From a virus: a DNA stretch of 48,763 bases. Made by a program: the position numbers and the translations under genes. The DNA lies in IMG/VR virus record IMGVR_UViG_3300020438_000063, positions 1 to 48,763 of that record. One strand, written 5' to 3'. The notes under the pieces were generated by a model. It searched no databases, was not told the DNA's origin, and saw only the letters and a list, made by a program, of their open reading frames with translations. Below are positions 8,145-14,892 of this stretch, piece after piece (the stretch's first letter is position 1; each line of letters opens with the position of its first letter).

Positions 8145-8498
8145 ATGGAATTAATAATATTACTTGGATTACTTTGGGCATGGGACGGAAACCTATGGGA
8201 ACAATATGATTCAGAAGAAACTGTAGAAGAAACTGCAGAAGTTGTAGTTGAAACTCCAGTACCAGATACTGCAGTCGATGTTACACAAGTAACTCAAACA
8301 GCAGCAGTACTTACAGCAGTTGCTGAATCATTAAGTGGTACATCAACAAGTACATCAACAAGTACATCAACAGACGCTGAAATAGAAGCTCAGATTATTG
8401 AAGAGCTAGAAAATATGGACGTAACAACAACAACTGTTCCTACTACTACAACTAGCAGTGGAACATCAACATCAACAAGTACATCAACAGGAACATAA
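8145..8498 (+). CDS. Ser/Thr-repeat protein with hydrophobic N-terminus
   Basis: A 117-residue protein with a short hydrophobic start (MELIILLGLLWAWDG) that could be a signal or anchor, followed by an acidic Val/Glu/Thr stretch and two Ser-Thr repeat blocks (GTSTSTSTSTST, and GTSTSTSTSTGT at the C-terminus) plus TTTTVPTTTTS. The DNA repeats the hexamer acatca/agtacatca. Such tracts are typical of extended surface linkers. It is translationally coupled to the cytochrome gene (TAATG), so both may act at the membrane or periplasm. Function is unknown. Confidence 0.7.
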   Translation: MELIILLGLLWAWDGNLWEQYDSEETVEETAEVVVETPVPDTAVDVTQVTQTAAVLTAVAESLSGTSTSTSTSTSTDAEIEAQIIEELENMDVTTTTVPTTTTSSGTSTSTSTSTGT

Positions 8499-8941
8499 TG
8501 AAAGAATTAGGAATGAGTTTAATGGGATGTTTAGCAATAGGACTATTCTTTGTTGCTAAAGTCTATCCAAATCTACAGCATACTGGAGCGCCAAGTCATA
8601 TGAAATGCATCGATGAATGCTATGAAGAATATGTAAGAGTGAATGGTACAGTAGTTGAGATAGAACAACGTAAAAGAGAACTTGCTAATGCAGATGAGTT
8701 TAGTTCTATTAGAAGTTTATGGGCTGGATGCGCAGCATGTCATGGAGCTGATGGTCAAGGAATGGCAGTCTTTCCAAAACTTGCAGGCCAAAATAAAGAT
8801 TATATCGTAAGTAGATTAACTGCTTACAAAAATAGAGAGCAAGTTGGACCAATGAGTTCAACAATGTGGAGTCAAGCAGGTATGCTATCAGATAATGATA
8901 TAGATACTATAGGAAAATTCATACAGGAGACGATGAAATGA
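8498..8941 (+). CDS. membrane-anchored class I cytochrome c
   Basis: A 147-residue protein with an N-terminal membrane segment (residues about 7-24, uncleaved anchor or signal) and a cytochrome c domain. The heme motif is C78-A-A-C81-H82 in WAGCAACHGADGQGM, followed by KLAGQNKDYIVSRLTAYKNR and a Met-rich loop (GPMSSTMWSQAGM) that offers an axial ligand. The helix NDIDTIGKFIQETMK closes the fold. It would carry electrons in the periplasm and needs host heme-attachment machinery. The extra segment before the domain has two Cys (CIDEC). Phage-encoded cytochromes c are unusual. ATGA coupling to the glutaredoxin gene suggests a redox operon. Confidence 0.88.
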   Translation: MKELGMSLMGCLAIGLFFVAKVYPNLQHTGAPSHMKCIDECYEEYVRVNGTVVEIEQRKRELANADEFSSIRSLWAGCAACHGADGQGMAVFPKLAGQNKDYIVSRLTAYKNREQVGPMSSTMWSQAGMLSDNDIDTIGKFIQETMK

Positions 8942-9162
8942 TTGAAATATTTGGAAAAGACAATTGTCCATATTGCGATAGAGCAATCGGATTAGCAGAA
9001 AAACTTGACGTAGAGTTTACATATAAAAAACTTGATACTGACTTTACAAGAGAACAACTCTTTGAGCAGTTTCCAGAAGCAAGAACGTTCCCACAAATTC
9101 GAATCGATGGCGAAGCCATTGGTGGTTACACAGATTTTCTACATTATAGTCACGGCGTATGA
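8938..9162 (+). CDS. glutaredoxin
   Basis: A 74-residue glutaredoxin with the dithiol active site C10-P-Y-C13, the cis-proline segment TFPQIRI and the glutathione-binding GGYTDF. In T4-like phages glutaredoxin/thioredoxin NrdC supplies electrons to the class Ia reductase, so this is the likely partner of the nrdAB genes upstream. ATGA overlaps link it to the cytochrome gene before it and the zinc-ribbon gene after it. Confidence 0.93.
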   Translation: MIEIFGKDNCPYCDRAIGLAEKLDVEFTYKKLDTDFTREQLFEQFPEARTFPQIRIDGEAIGGYTDFLHYSHGV

Positions 9163-9293
9163 TTTTAGAATGCGAATACTGCTATTCTAGAATTGTAATA
9201 AAACCAGATGACAGAGAAACTCGCATAAATTTTTGCCCACATTGCGGCGAACCAGCCGATGACGATTTAGACGAATTAGATTTTAATGAATAA
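9159..9293 (+). CDS. small zinc-ribbon protein
   Basis: A 44-residue ORF starting ATGA on the glutaredoxin stop. It contains CEYC near residues 5-8 and CPHCGEP near residues 27-30, which form a four-cysteine zinc ribbon, followed by an acidic tail (DDDLDELDFNE). Similar tiny zinc ribbons occur in phages as protein- or RNA-binding adaptors. Function is unknown. Tight coupling and the paired CxxC motifs support it as real. Confidence 0.7.
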   Translation: MILECEYCYSRIVIKPDDRETRINFCPHCGEPADDDLDELDFNE

Positions 9294-9720
9294 CTGGTTA
9301 TACGAAGGAAGAATATTTACACCACCTGAAGAGTTTACACCAGAAGTTTGGTATGGATTCGTATATTGTATAACAAATAGAGCAAATGCAAGACAATACA
9401 TTGGAAAGAAGTTTTTTTGGAAAGCAAAGACTTTACCTATCACTAAGACTCGTAAGAGACGTAAAAAACTTAAAGTTGAATCGGATTGGCGTCTATACTA
9501 CGGTTCGAATAAACACCTACAACAGGATGTCGAAACTATGGGAGAGGACTTCTTCCATAGAGAGATCTTACATCTCTGTAAATCGAAAGGCGAATGCGCT
9601 TATCTTGAAACAAAAGAACAATTTGAAAAAGAAGTCCTCTTGAGCGAGAAGTATTACAATGGTATCATTAATTGTAGGATTGGTGGAAATAGTGTGAAAA
9701 ACTTGTTTACAAATGACTAA
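9286..9720 (+). CDS. GIY-YIG-like nuclease-fold protein
   Basis: A 144-residue protein whose core starts WYGFVYCITNRANARQYIGK, matching the spaced Y-x(10)-YIG pattern of GIY-YIG nucleases with GFVY in place of GIY. A conserved Glu follows in CAYLETKEQFEKE. The C-terminal IINCRIGGNSVKN block is familiar from T4-like phage proteins. There is no separate DNA-binding domain typical of a homing enzyme, so a DNA-processing housekeeping role is as likely as mobility. It overlaps the zinc-ribbon gene by 8 nt. Confidence 0.7.
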   Translation: MNNWLYEGRIFTPPEEFTPEVWYGFVYCITNRANARQYIGKKFFWKAKTLPITKTRKRRKKLKVESDWRLYYGSNKHLQQDVETMGEDFFHREILHLCKSKGECAYLETKEQFEKEVLLSEKYYNGIINCRIGGNSVKNLFTND

Positions 9721-9734
9721 AACTATGATATAAT
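9706..9734 (+). promoter_or_regulatory. sigma70-type promoter, leaderless start downstream
   Basis: TTTACA at 9706-9711, 17-nt spacer, TGA-TATAAT ending at 9734. The -35 lies inside the end of the GIY-YIG-like gene. The next ATG (9744) is 9 nt after the -10 and has no Shine-Dalgarno. Confidence 0.85.
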
Positions 9735-9743
9735 ATAACTATT

Positions 9744-10178
9744 ATGGCAAAAATATTACAGTTTCCAACTAAGGAAATAATAAAAGAAAAAGACGAAGCA
9801 GACAATCTTAATAAATTAAGTGATGAATGCGTAGATAGCTCACACTTCTTATTAGAAGTATTAGAAGAGTTTATTAACACTGGTGAAGTACATAAAGACT
9901 TTATTGATATGGATTTCAGAGATGAGACCAAACAAGAGTCAAGAGACATGTTTGTTATTGTTAATATGATGAATGCAATGTTTACTCGTTGGTATGGAAT
10001 CCCACATGGATTACACCAAACAATGGATAACGCTTATATTAAAGTAAAAGAAATGATCGTCTTAAACGAAGAAGCCAACCATGAACTCGCTGAATATATC
10101 TTCGAACCAGAAGATAGCGATATGGATATCGAATTTACATTTACACCTGAGGACCCAGAAAATAATGATACTGATTGA
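9744..10178 (+). CDS. conserved phage protein, unknown function
   Basis: A 144-residue mostly helical acidic protein. LSDECVDSSHFLLEVLEEFI and MDFRDETKQESRDMFVIVNM resemble conserved proteins encoded beside RNase H in marine T4-like phages. No catalytic motif is visible. It begins directly after a promoter with no ribosome-binding site, and its last 14 nt overlap the RNase H gene. Confidence 0.75.
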   Translation: MAKILQFPTKEIIKEKDEADNLNKLSDECVDSSHFLLEVLEEFINTGEVHKDFIDMDFRDETKQESRDMFVIVNMMNAMFTRWYGIPHGLHQTMDNAYIKVKEMIVLNEEANHELAEYIFEPEDSDMDIEFTFTPEDPENNDTD

Positions 10179-11019
10179 TTACAGCCAAATAGCGCTGTCT
10201 AATATAATAGTTCAAAAACTTAATGATGAACAAATGATACGACATATGATACTTAATAGTATACGTATGTACAACAAGAGATACAGAGAAGAGTATGGCC
10301 AAGTGGTTATATGTGCTGATGGTATGAATACTTGGAGAAAAGAATTCTTTCCAGAGTACAAAGCAGCTCGTAAAAAAGGCAGAGAAAGCTCTGGTATGGA
10401 CTGGACAGAGATCTTTAGAATCTTACATACAGTAAGAGATGAGATAAGAGATTACCTACCATATAAAGTTGTTCATCTTGAAGGCGTAGAAGCTGATGAT
10501 GTTATTGGCACACTTACAATGCAAACACAAGAGTTTGGTCAAGACGAACCAATCATGATCATATCATCAGATAAAGACTTTATTCAACTACAGAAATTTA
10601 AGAATGTAAAACAATTTAGTCCTATACAAAAGAAATTCGTAAAGGATGCTAATCCACGCACATATCTCTTTAATCATATTATGAGAGGAGATAGCGGAGA
10701 TGGTATACCAAACGTTCTGTCAGCTGACGATACCTTTATTACCGAAAAGAGTCAAACTCCTTTAAGGCAAACAAGGATCGATGCATGGGCAGAAAATGCA
10801 GATAACCTCAGAGAATCAATGGATGATGAGGTATATCGCAACTATCAGCGTAATAAAACTTTGATAGATTTAACAGACATTCCTGAAAGCGTGCAGGAAT
10901 CTATTATAAATAATTTTAATGGGCAACAAAAAACGCCAAATATGAAAGTATTAAACTATCTTATTAAAAAGAGATGTAATCATTTGATTGAAGTCGTGGA
11001 GGAATTTTACAATGGCTAG
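10165..11019 (+). CDS. rnh: RNase H (T4 Rnh, FEN-1 family 5'-3' exonuclease)
   Basis: A 284-residue nuclease that removes RNA primers from lagging-strand fragments. The start is set at ATG 10165 because MILIDYSQIAL is the family N-terminus and a longer in-frame reading lies inside the upstream gene. Metal-binding motifs occur in family order: DYSQ, then DGMNTWRKEFFPEYKAARKK, GVEADDVIG, SSDKDFIQLQ and GDSGDGIPNV. T4 Rnh has 305 residues. It is coupled to the gene before it and overlaps the DUF6433 gene by 8 nt. The other T4 lagging-strand proteins, gp59 and gp32, lie 23 kb downstream, whereas T4 has them next to rnh. Confidence 0.95.
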   Translation: MILIDYSQIALSNIIVQKLNDEQMIRHMILNSIRMYNKRYREEYGQVVICADGMNTWRKEFFPEYKAARKKGRESSGMDWTEIFRILHTVRDEIRDYLPYKVVHLEGVEADDVIGTLTMQTQEFGQDEPIMIISSDKDFIQLQKFKNVKQFSPIQKKFVKDANPRTYLFNHIMRGDSGDGIPNVLSADDTFITEKSQTPLRQTRIDAWAENADNLRESMDDEVYRNYQRNKTLIDLTDIPESVQESIINNFNGQQKTPNMKVLNYLIKKRCNHLIEVVEEFYNG

Positions 11020-11461
11020 AAAATTAGTATCAGAAACGTTAGAAAAAGCGGGATCGATAATACAAAGGGAAGAACGAATCAAGTTCTTAAGAGATAATAA
11101 AACACCAGGTCTTACTGACCTATTAAGAATAAACTACGATGCAGATATCGTAAGTCTTCTACCAGAAGGCGCACCATCATATAAAAAAGATGACGCTCCT
11201 AAAGGATACGAATATACAAATCTTAATAAAGCTTATACACAGTTTAAGTACTTCTTTAAAGGACCAGTCGGCCTCGGCGTAAAACCTTTAAAAAGAGAAG
11301 GCATGTTCTTAAACTTGTTAGAGACACTAAATCCAGAAGAAGCTGAATTACTCATCCTTGCAAAGGATAAGAAAATGAAGCTTAAAGGCATTACACCAAG
11401 ATTGGTCAATGATGCATTTCCAAATTTGATTAAAAAAGGGGCTGTAACAGACCCTGCATAG
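11012..11461 (+). CDS. DUF6433-like phage protein
   Basis: A 149-residue soluble protein from ATG 11012, chosen because GGAGG at 10998-11002 is 9 nt upstream. The C-terminal part (FLNLLETLNPEEAELLILAK, then KGITPRLVNDAFPNLI) is the conserved block I associate with the phage family DUF6433, function unknown. The position right after rnh is common in marine T4-like phages, suggesting a replication-linked role, but this is only context. Confidence 0.75.
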   Translation: MARKLVSETLEKAGSIIQREERIKFLRDNKTPGLTDLLRINYDADIVSLLPEGAPSYKKDDAPKGYEYTNLNKAYTQFKYFFKGPVGLGVKPLKREGMFLNLLETLNPEEAELLILAKDKKMKLKGITPRLVNDAFPNLIKKGAVTDPA

Positions 11462-11471
11462 GAGGTGATCC
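11460..11471 (+). promoter_or_regulatory. extended anti-16S (Shine-Dalgarno) match, AGGAGGTGATCC
   Basis: Twelve consecutive bases are the exact complement of the bacterial 16S rRNA 3' end (GGATCACCTCCT). The element overlaps the DUF6433 stop. The nearest downstream ATG (11485) is 13 nt past its end, further than optimal, and the more likely start (11521) has its own AGGAG. Confidence 0.6.
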
Positions 11472-11520
11472 CGAACTTTTCGTTATGAGGTTATTTAATT
11501 TTTATAATATAGGAGAATCT

Positions 11521-11670
11521 ATGTTTGCACAAATTGAAAGACTGAAGAAAGATATTTCTGAAGCAATAGTCTATAAAAGAAAATTAGTTAAAAAAGGTAA
11601 GAACAACAAAGCTTACCGAATGGGAAAGAAAATTGACTACATGTATCACACACTAAATGAAATGAAATAA
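11521..11670 (+). CDS. small basic unknown protein
   Basis: A 49-residue Lys-rich helical protein (FAQIERLKKDISEAIVYKRK) starting at ATG 11521, which has AGGAG at 11511-11515. An in-frame ATG at 11485 would add 12 residues and sits 13 nt after the extended 16S match. No family is recognised. Confidence 0.55.
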   Translation: MFAQIERLKKDISEAIVYKRKLVKKGKNNKAYRMGKKIDYMYHTLNEMK

Positions 11671-11674
11671 AACG

Positions 11675-11703
11675 TTTACATTTATTTGAAACTATGATAT
11701 AAT
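11675..11703 (+). promoter_or_regulatory. sigma70-type promoter, leaderless start downstream
   Basis: TTTACA at 11675-11680, 17-nt spacer, TGA-TATAAT at 11698-11703. The ATG at 11711 is 7 nt after the -10, so the +1 position would be at or next to the start codon. Confidence 0.88.
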
Positions 11704-11710
11704 ATACATT

Positions 11711-12280
11711 ATGAACATTTTTATACTAGATAATGACCCAGTGATTGCAGCACAAGAGCAGTGTGACAAACATGTCGTTAAAATGATTGTCGAGTCTGCT
11801 CAAATGCTATCAACAGTCCATCGAATGCTCGATGGCACTATGGAACGAAGACCCTCTAAGTCGGGAGCAATGCTTCAATATTGGAAGCTACATGACGAAC
11901 GCGAAACTACTCTCTACAAAGCATGTCATTTTAATCATCCATCAACAGTATGGACAAGAGAATGTGGATTAAACTATGATTGGCATTACAAACACTTTAT
12001 TGGCCTTTGCGATGAGTATACCTATAGGTATGGCAAAGTGCATTCAACAGATACAAAGCTCAGAGTAGCTCTTAAAACAAAACCAAGTATGATTCCGGAA
12101 GAAAATCAAATGACTCCATTTAAACTTGCAATGAGCGCAAGACCGGAATGCATTCTTAAATGCCCAGTTGAATCTTATCGTAGATTCTATGAAACAAAAC
12201 AAGAGCGATTTAAAATGGTATGGACTAAAAGGTCTCAACCAACATGGTTTAATCAACAAAAGAATAATGCTAACGTATAA
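11711..12280 (+). CDS. conserved marine-phage protein (HVVKMIVESAQ family)
   Basis: A 189-residue protein opening MNIFILDNDPVIAAQEQCDK with HVVKMIVESAQMLSTVHRML. Middle blocks are CHFNHPSTVWTRE and LCDEYTYRYGKVHSTDTKL; the end is TWFNQQKN. Conserved His, Cys, Glu and Tyr residues suggest an enzyme. I know the sequence type as common in cyanophages and pelagiphages without an assigned activity. It begins leaderless after its own promoter and overlaps the next gene by 14 nt. Confidence 0.75.
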   Translation: MNIFILDNDPVIAAQEQCDKHVVKMIVESAQMLSTVHRMLDGTMERRPSKSGAMLQYWKLHDERETTLYKACHFNHPSTVWTRECGLNYDWHYKHFIGLCDEYTYRYGKVHSTDTKLRVALKTKPSMIPEENQMTPFKLAMSARPECILKCPVESYRRFYETKQERFKMVWTKRSQPTWFNQQKNNANV

Positions 12281-13199
12281 ATTGTACGAATATCGATATA
12301 CATTCAAAGGTAACTTTAAGCATGCAGCTAACTGTATAAAAGCGGCGTTAGATATGAAAGGTTATAGAGAAGTTTATGTACCTGATGAAAAAGTAGATCT
12401 TCATGTATACAATCATACAGCAAGAGACTTAGAACCTCATATGCCAGAAAATTCTATTATATTTAAACCAACAGCTCCTACAAGTAAGCATTTTCAAATA
12501 TGCGATTTAGGATATGCAAATAGCTCTCGTATTACATTTGAAAAGCCGCCATATAAAGATTTTACATGGACAAAGAATATTGATTGGGGCTATATTGAAA
12601 AGATGATTGAAGATCGAACTAACAAATGGGACGATTCTATTCTAGTCAAATGGGAAAAGGCTAAAAAAATACCAAAGAACCATATTCTTGTTATAGGTCA
12701 AATGCCAGAAGATGAAACAGTAAATGGCTTTGGATTTGGCGATCATTGGAAAAAAATGTGCATGATAATAGACAAACTCAAAGACGAAAATGTTGTTATT
12801 AAACTGCATCCGAGAATAAGAAAAGCAAGTCATATTATACGTGACATACACAAACAAATAGAAAAATGGGAAGAAGCTGGTCATACAGTTCTGCTTGGAT
12901 TTAAATCAATGCATGATGTTCTTCCTAAAACAAGAGTTGCAATACTCGACAATTCAACAGCTGGTATAGAATGTATGATGCATGATGTACCTATAATATC
13001 ATATGGTTATCCTGATTATCATTGGATAACAAAAGATTTAAGAATATTAACAGAACTACGTGGATATATTAAGGACTTATCATGGTTTAGCAAAGAAGAC
13101 AGCAGATGCTTTTTACTTTGGTATATATATTCATATCTATGTAATGATGAGTTATCAACATATAATAGACTAGGAGAATTATTAGATGCCAACGTATGA
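12267..13199 (+). CDS. capsule-polysaccharide-type glycosyltransferase (KpsC/KpsS-like)
   Basis: A 310-residue protein from ATG 12267; an upstream in-frame ATG at 12168 lies inside the preceding gene. The second half carries the capsule-synthesis signature: VVIKLHPRIRK, then VAILDNSTAGIECMMHDVPI and SYGYPDYHWITKDL. Enzymes with this layout transfer Kdo or other sugars onto lipid or polysaccharide. In a phage it might change host surface glycans or decorate virion or DNA parts; the substrate is not visible. The first 110 residues have no recognised motif. It overlaps the genes on both sides. Confidence 0.65.
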   Translation: MLTYKLYEYRYTFKGNFKHAANCIKAALDMKGYREVYVPDEKVDLHVYNHTARDLEPHMPENSIIFKPTAPTSKHFQICDLGYANSSRITFEKPPYKDFTWTKNIDWGYIEKMIEDRTNKWDDSILVKWEKAKKIPKNHILVIGQMPEDETVNGFGFGDHWKKMCMIIDKLKDENVVIKLHPRIRKASHIIRDIHKQIEKWEEAGHTVLLGFKSMHDVLPKTRVAILDNSTAGIECMMHDVPIISYGYPDYHWITKDLRILTELRGYIKDLSWFSKEDSRCFLLWYIYSYLCNDELSTYNRLGELLDANV

Positions 13200-13431
13200 A
13201 TTTAAAAACAATGAAACAGAAGAAGTGTTCGAAAGAATAATGTCTTACGAAAGTAAAATAGAATTCTTAGAAGAGAATCCTCATATTCAATCTCATTATA
13301 CAACAATGAATATTGATCATGATGGTGGAAAGTCAGTTCTTACAAGAGCCGGATCAGGCTGGAAAGAAGTACAAGATAGAATTAAAGCGGGCATGCCTCC
13401 TAGATTAAGAGATAACATTAAAACTAAATGA
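13186..13431 (+). CDS. FmdB-like small protein lacking the zinc cysteines
   Basis: An 81-residue protein opening MPTYEFKNNETEEVFERIMS, which is the FmdB-type start, then FLEENPHIQSHYTTMNIDHD. The CxxC pairs that bind zinc in bacterial FmdB proteins are absent, as I recall for the phage branch. Function is unknown. The start overlaps the glycosyltransferase gene by 14 nt. Confidence 0.65.
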   Translation: MPTYEFKNNETEEVFERIMSYESKIEFLEENPHIQSHYTTMNIDHDGGKSVLTRAGSGWKEVQDRIKAGMPPRLRDNIKTK

Positions 13432-13556
13432 AATCATTAATGTTGATAGTGCCTACTATAATAATAGGAATTTGGATTATTGACGTATCGATATTCGAAT
13501 ATAAACAATATAAAAGAAGGAAAAATGAAAAAGCAAGAACTAGTAAAACTATTTGA
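13428..13556 (+). CDS. tiny single-span membrane protein
   Basis: A 42-residue ORF starting with ATGA on the upstream stop. Residues 4-23 are hydrophobic (LMLIVPTIIIGIWIIDVSIF) and the tail is strongly basic (KQYKRRKNEKAR), giving a cytoplasmic C-terminus by the positive-inside rule. It overlaps the next start by 32 nt. No family is recognised. Confidence 0.5.
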   Translation: MKSLMLIVPTIIIGIWIIDVSIFEYKQYKRRKNEKARTSKTI

Positions 13557-13755
13557 AAACATACCTAACGAAGATAAAGAAGGACATATTGAAGGTATAT
13601 TCTTTGATAGATTTGGTGGTATAACATATACAGATAGTATTAGATTAGATATGGACGGCGGAAGACTTATTATGGTACAACAAGGCTGTGATAACTTTGA
13701 GTCAAATAATGCTAATTGGCAACAAGAGGTAAATTTTAATGCCAAGAAAAAATAA
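13525..13755 (+). CDS. small unknown protein
   Basis: A 76-residue protein from ATG 13525, preferred over an upstream in-frame start because AGAAGGA precedes it. It has an acidic helical start (ELVKLFENIPNEDKEG) and a beta-rich middle (GIFFDRFGGITYTDSIRLDM). Function is unknown. The last 17 nt overlap the next gene. Confidence 0.6.
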   Translation: MKKQELVKLFENIPNEDKEGHIEGIFFDRFGGITYTDSIRLDMDGGRLIMVQQGCDNFESNNANWQQEVNFNAKKK

Positions 13756-13939
13756 AACAACCGAAGAAAAATTACTACAAGTAGCAAATCTATCTCCAGA
13801 CGAAGACTGGATAGAGAAAATTGTAGATGTACATCCAATGAAACAGGTAGCTATTATGTCAGTAGTACAAGCCATAGTGTTTTTTGGTATGTTAGGAGTA
13901 ATGGCAATAACTGATCTATATTTAGAAGGAATGATATGA
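13739..13939 (+). CDS. small membrane protein
   Basis: A 66-residue protein with a polar basic N-terminus (MPRKNKTTEEKLL) and one hydrophobic segment near residues 37-57 (AIMSVVQAIVFFGMLGVMAI). It overlaps the genes on both sides, including ATGA with the nuclease gene. Function is unknown. Confidence 0.6.
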   Translation: MPRKNKTTEEKLLQVANLSPDEDWIEKIVDVHPMKQVAIMSVVQAIVFFGMLGVMAITDLYLEGMI

Positions 13940-14610
13940 AATTTAAACATGAACCGGCCGATCTTGGCTACAACGATCTAGAAGCTGTCACAGGAGACAG
14001 TGGAAGATTTTACACAGATCCAGAAGGAAACAAGTACGCATCAGTAACTACAGTTCTTTCAATACTATCTGAAGAAGCAATTCAAGCTTGGAGAGCAAGA
14101 GTTGGAGAAGAAGAAGCAAATAGAATATCGAGACAAGCAAGCTCTCGTGGAACAACAGTACATAACATTATAGAAAAATATGTAGCAAATGATCCAGATT
14201 ATATCAAAGGAGAAATGCCACATAACGTTCAAACATTTAAAGATATACAACCAGTCTTAGACGAAAGCGTAACAAAGGTCTATCAACAAGAAGCTCCTTT
14301 ATTTTCTAAACATTTGGGTTTAGCAGGTAGAGTGGACTTAGTAGGTCAATGGAAAGGAGTTGATTCAATCATAGATTGGAAAACTTCTCGTAAGCTTAAG
14401 AAAAAAGAATGGATTAGTTCTTACTTCATGCAGTGCGCAGCATATGCTATCATGTGGGAAGAAAGAACAGGCCAACCAATTAAACAGTTAGTAGTATGTA
14501 TTGCTGGAGATGAAGGTTCTCAAGTCTTTGTAGAAGATAGAGATAACTGGACAAAAGATCTAATTAATACTATTAATGAATATAAACGAAGAAAACTATT
14601 TGGGAGATAG
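13936..14610 (+). CDS. PD-(D/E)XK exonuclease, RecB/Cas4/MGME1-like
   Basis: A 224-residue nuclease. The conserved order is visible: SVTTVLSI near the start, RGTTVHNIIEKYV (motif-I His), LAGRVDLVGQW (acidic metal ligand), DSIIDWKTSRK (catalytic D-x-K), and FMQCAAYAIMWEE (Q-x3-Y). This is the ssDNA exonuclease family that includes RecB C-terminal domains, Cas4 and MGME1. No CRISPR genes are nearby, so a role in phage recombination, end processing or host DNA breakdown is more likely. Confidence 0.85.
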   Translation: MKFKHEPADLGYNDLEAVTGDSGRFYTDPEGNKYASVTTVLSILSEEAIQAWRARVGEEEANRISRQASSRGTTVHNIIEKYVANDPDYIKGEMPHNVQTFKDIQPVLDESVTKVYQQEAPLFSKHLGLAGRVDLVGQWKGVDSIIDWKTSRKLKKKEWISSYFMQCAAYAIMWEERTGQPIKQLVVCIAGDEGSQVFVEDRDNWTKDLINTINEYKRRKLFGR

Positions 14611-14612
14611 AA

Positions 14613-14828
14613 ATGACAGCAAATTATAAAGGAAGAATAATTGAAACGCTTAAAACGTCAGCAAAGGCTAATATCGATAAACACATTATGAATGTTGATA
14701 TATTGATTGGAAGCCACACTGGAGTAGCAGAGCATCCTGATATGATGGAAACAATTGAAAAAGAATTACTTGAAGCAGCTAAGTATCAAGACATTCTAGA
14801 CATGCTTAATTCACACATAGGTAGATAA
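14613..14828 (+). CDS. small conserved phage protein
   Basis: A 71-residue helical protein with GVAEHPDMMETIEKELLEAA, a block conserved in small proteins of marine T4-like phages. Function is unknown. It follows the nuclease gene after 2 nt, with GGGAGA upstream, and ends just before a compound promoter region. Confidence 0.7.
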   Translation: MTANYKGRIIETLKTSAKANIDKHIMNVDILIGSHTGVAEHPDMMETIEKELLEAAKYQDILDMLNSHIGR

Positions 14829-14832
14829 AAAG

Positions 14833-14852
14833 TATAAATAGATATATAAATA
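14833..14852 (+). promoter_or_regulatory. tandem T4-type late promoter boxes
   Basis: Two TATAAATA octamers at 14833-14840 and 14845-14852 sit directly upstream of a sigma70-type promoter. The downstream HAD gene could thus be expressed in both middle and late phases. Confidence 0.55.
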
Positions 14853-14854
14853 CG

Positions 14855-14883
14855 TTTACATTTACGTAAAAGTATGATATAAT
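14855..14883 (+). promoter_or_regulatory. sigma70-type promoter, leaderless start downstream
   Basis: TTTACA at 14855-14860, 17-nt spacer, TGA-TATAAT at 14878-14883. The ATG at 14893 is 9 nt downstream and lacks a Shine-Dalgarno. Confidence 0.85.
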
Positions 14884-14892
14884 ATATCTATA

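Noticed and set aside
8335-8490. CRISPR-like or VNTR array
   Set aside because: The repeats are short in-frame Ser/Thr codon repeats within a coding region, with no spacer structure.
9386-9643. 85-codon plus-strand ORF inside the GIY-YIG-like gene
   Set aside because: Out-of-frame shadow with no ribosome site; the host frame has recognisable nuclease-fold motifs.
9286-9720. Homing endonuclease interrupting a gene
   Set aside because: Although GIY-YIG-like, it has no separate DNA-binding domain, no split host gene around it, and conserved-type C-terminal blocks, so an ordinary resident gene is likelier.
12168-12266. Longer start for the glycosyltransferase
   Set aside because: It lies entirely in the preceding gene and adds an unsupported 33 residues; ATG 12267 fits the usual short-overlap style.
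13437-13950. Minus-strand ORFs of 133 and 82 codons
   Set aside because: They are opposite three coupled plus-strand genes with clear junctions; the products are low-complexity Leu/Ser/Ile readings.
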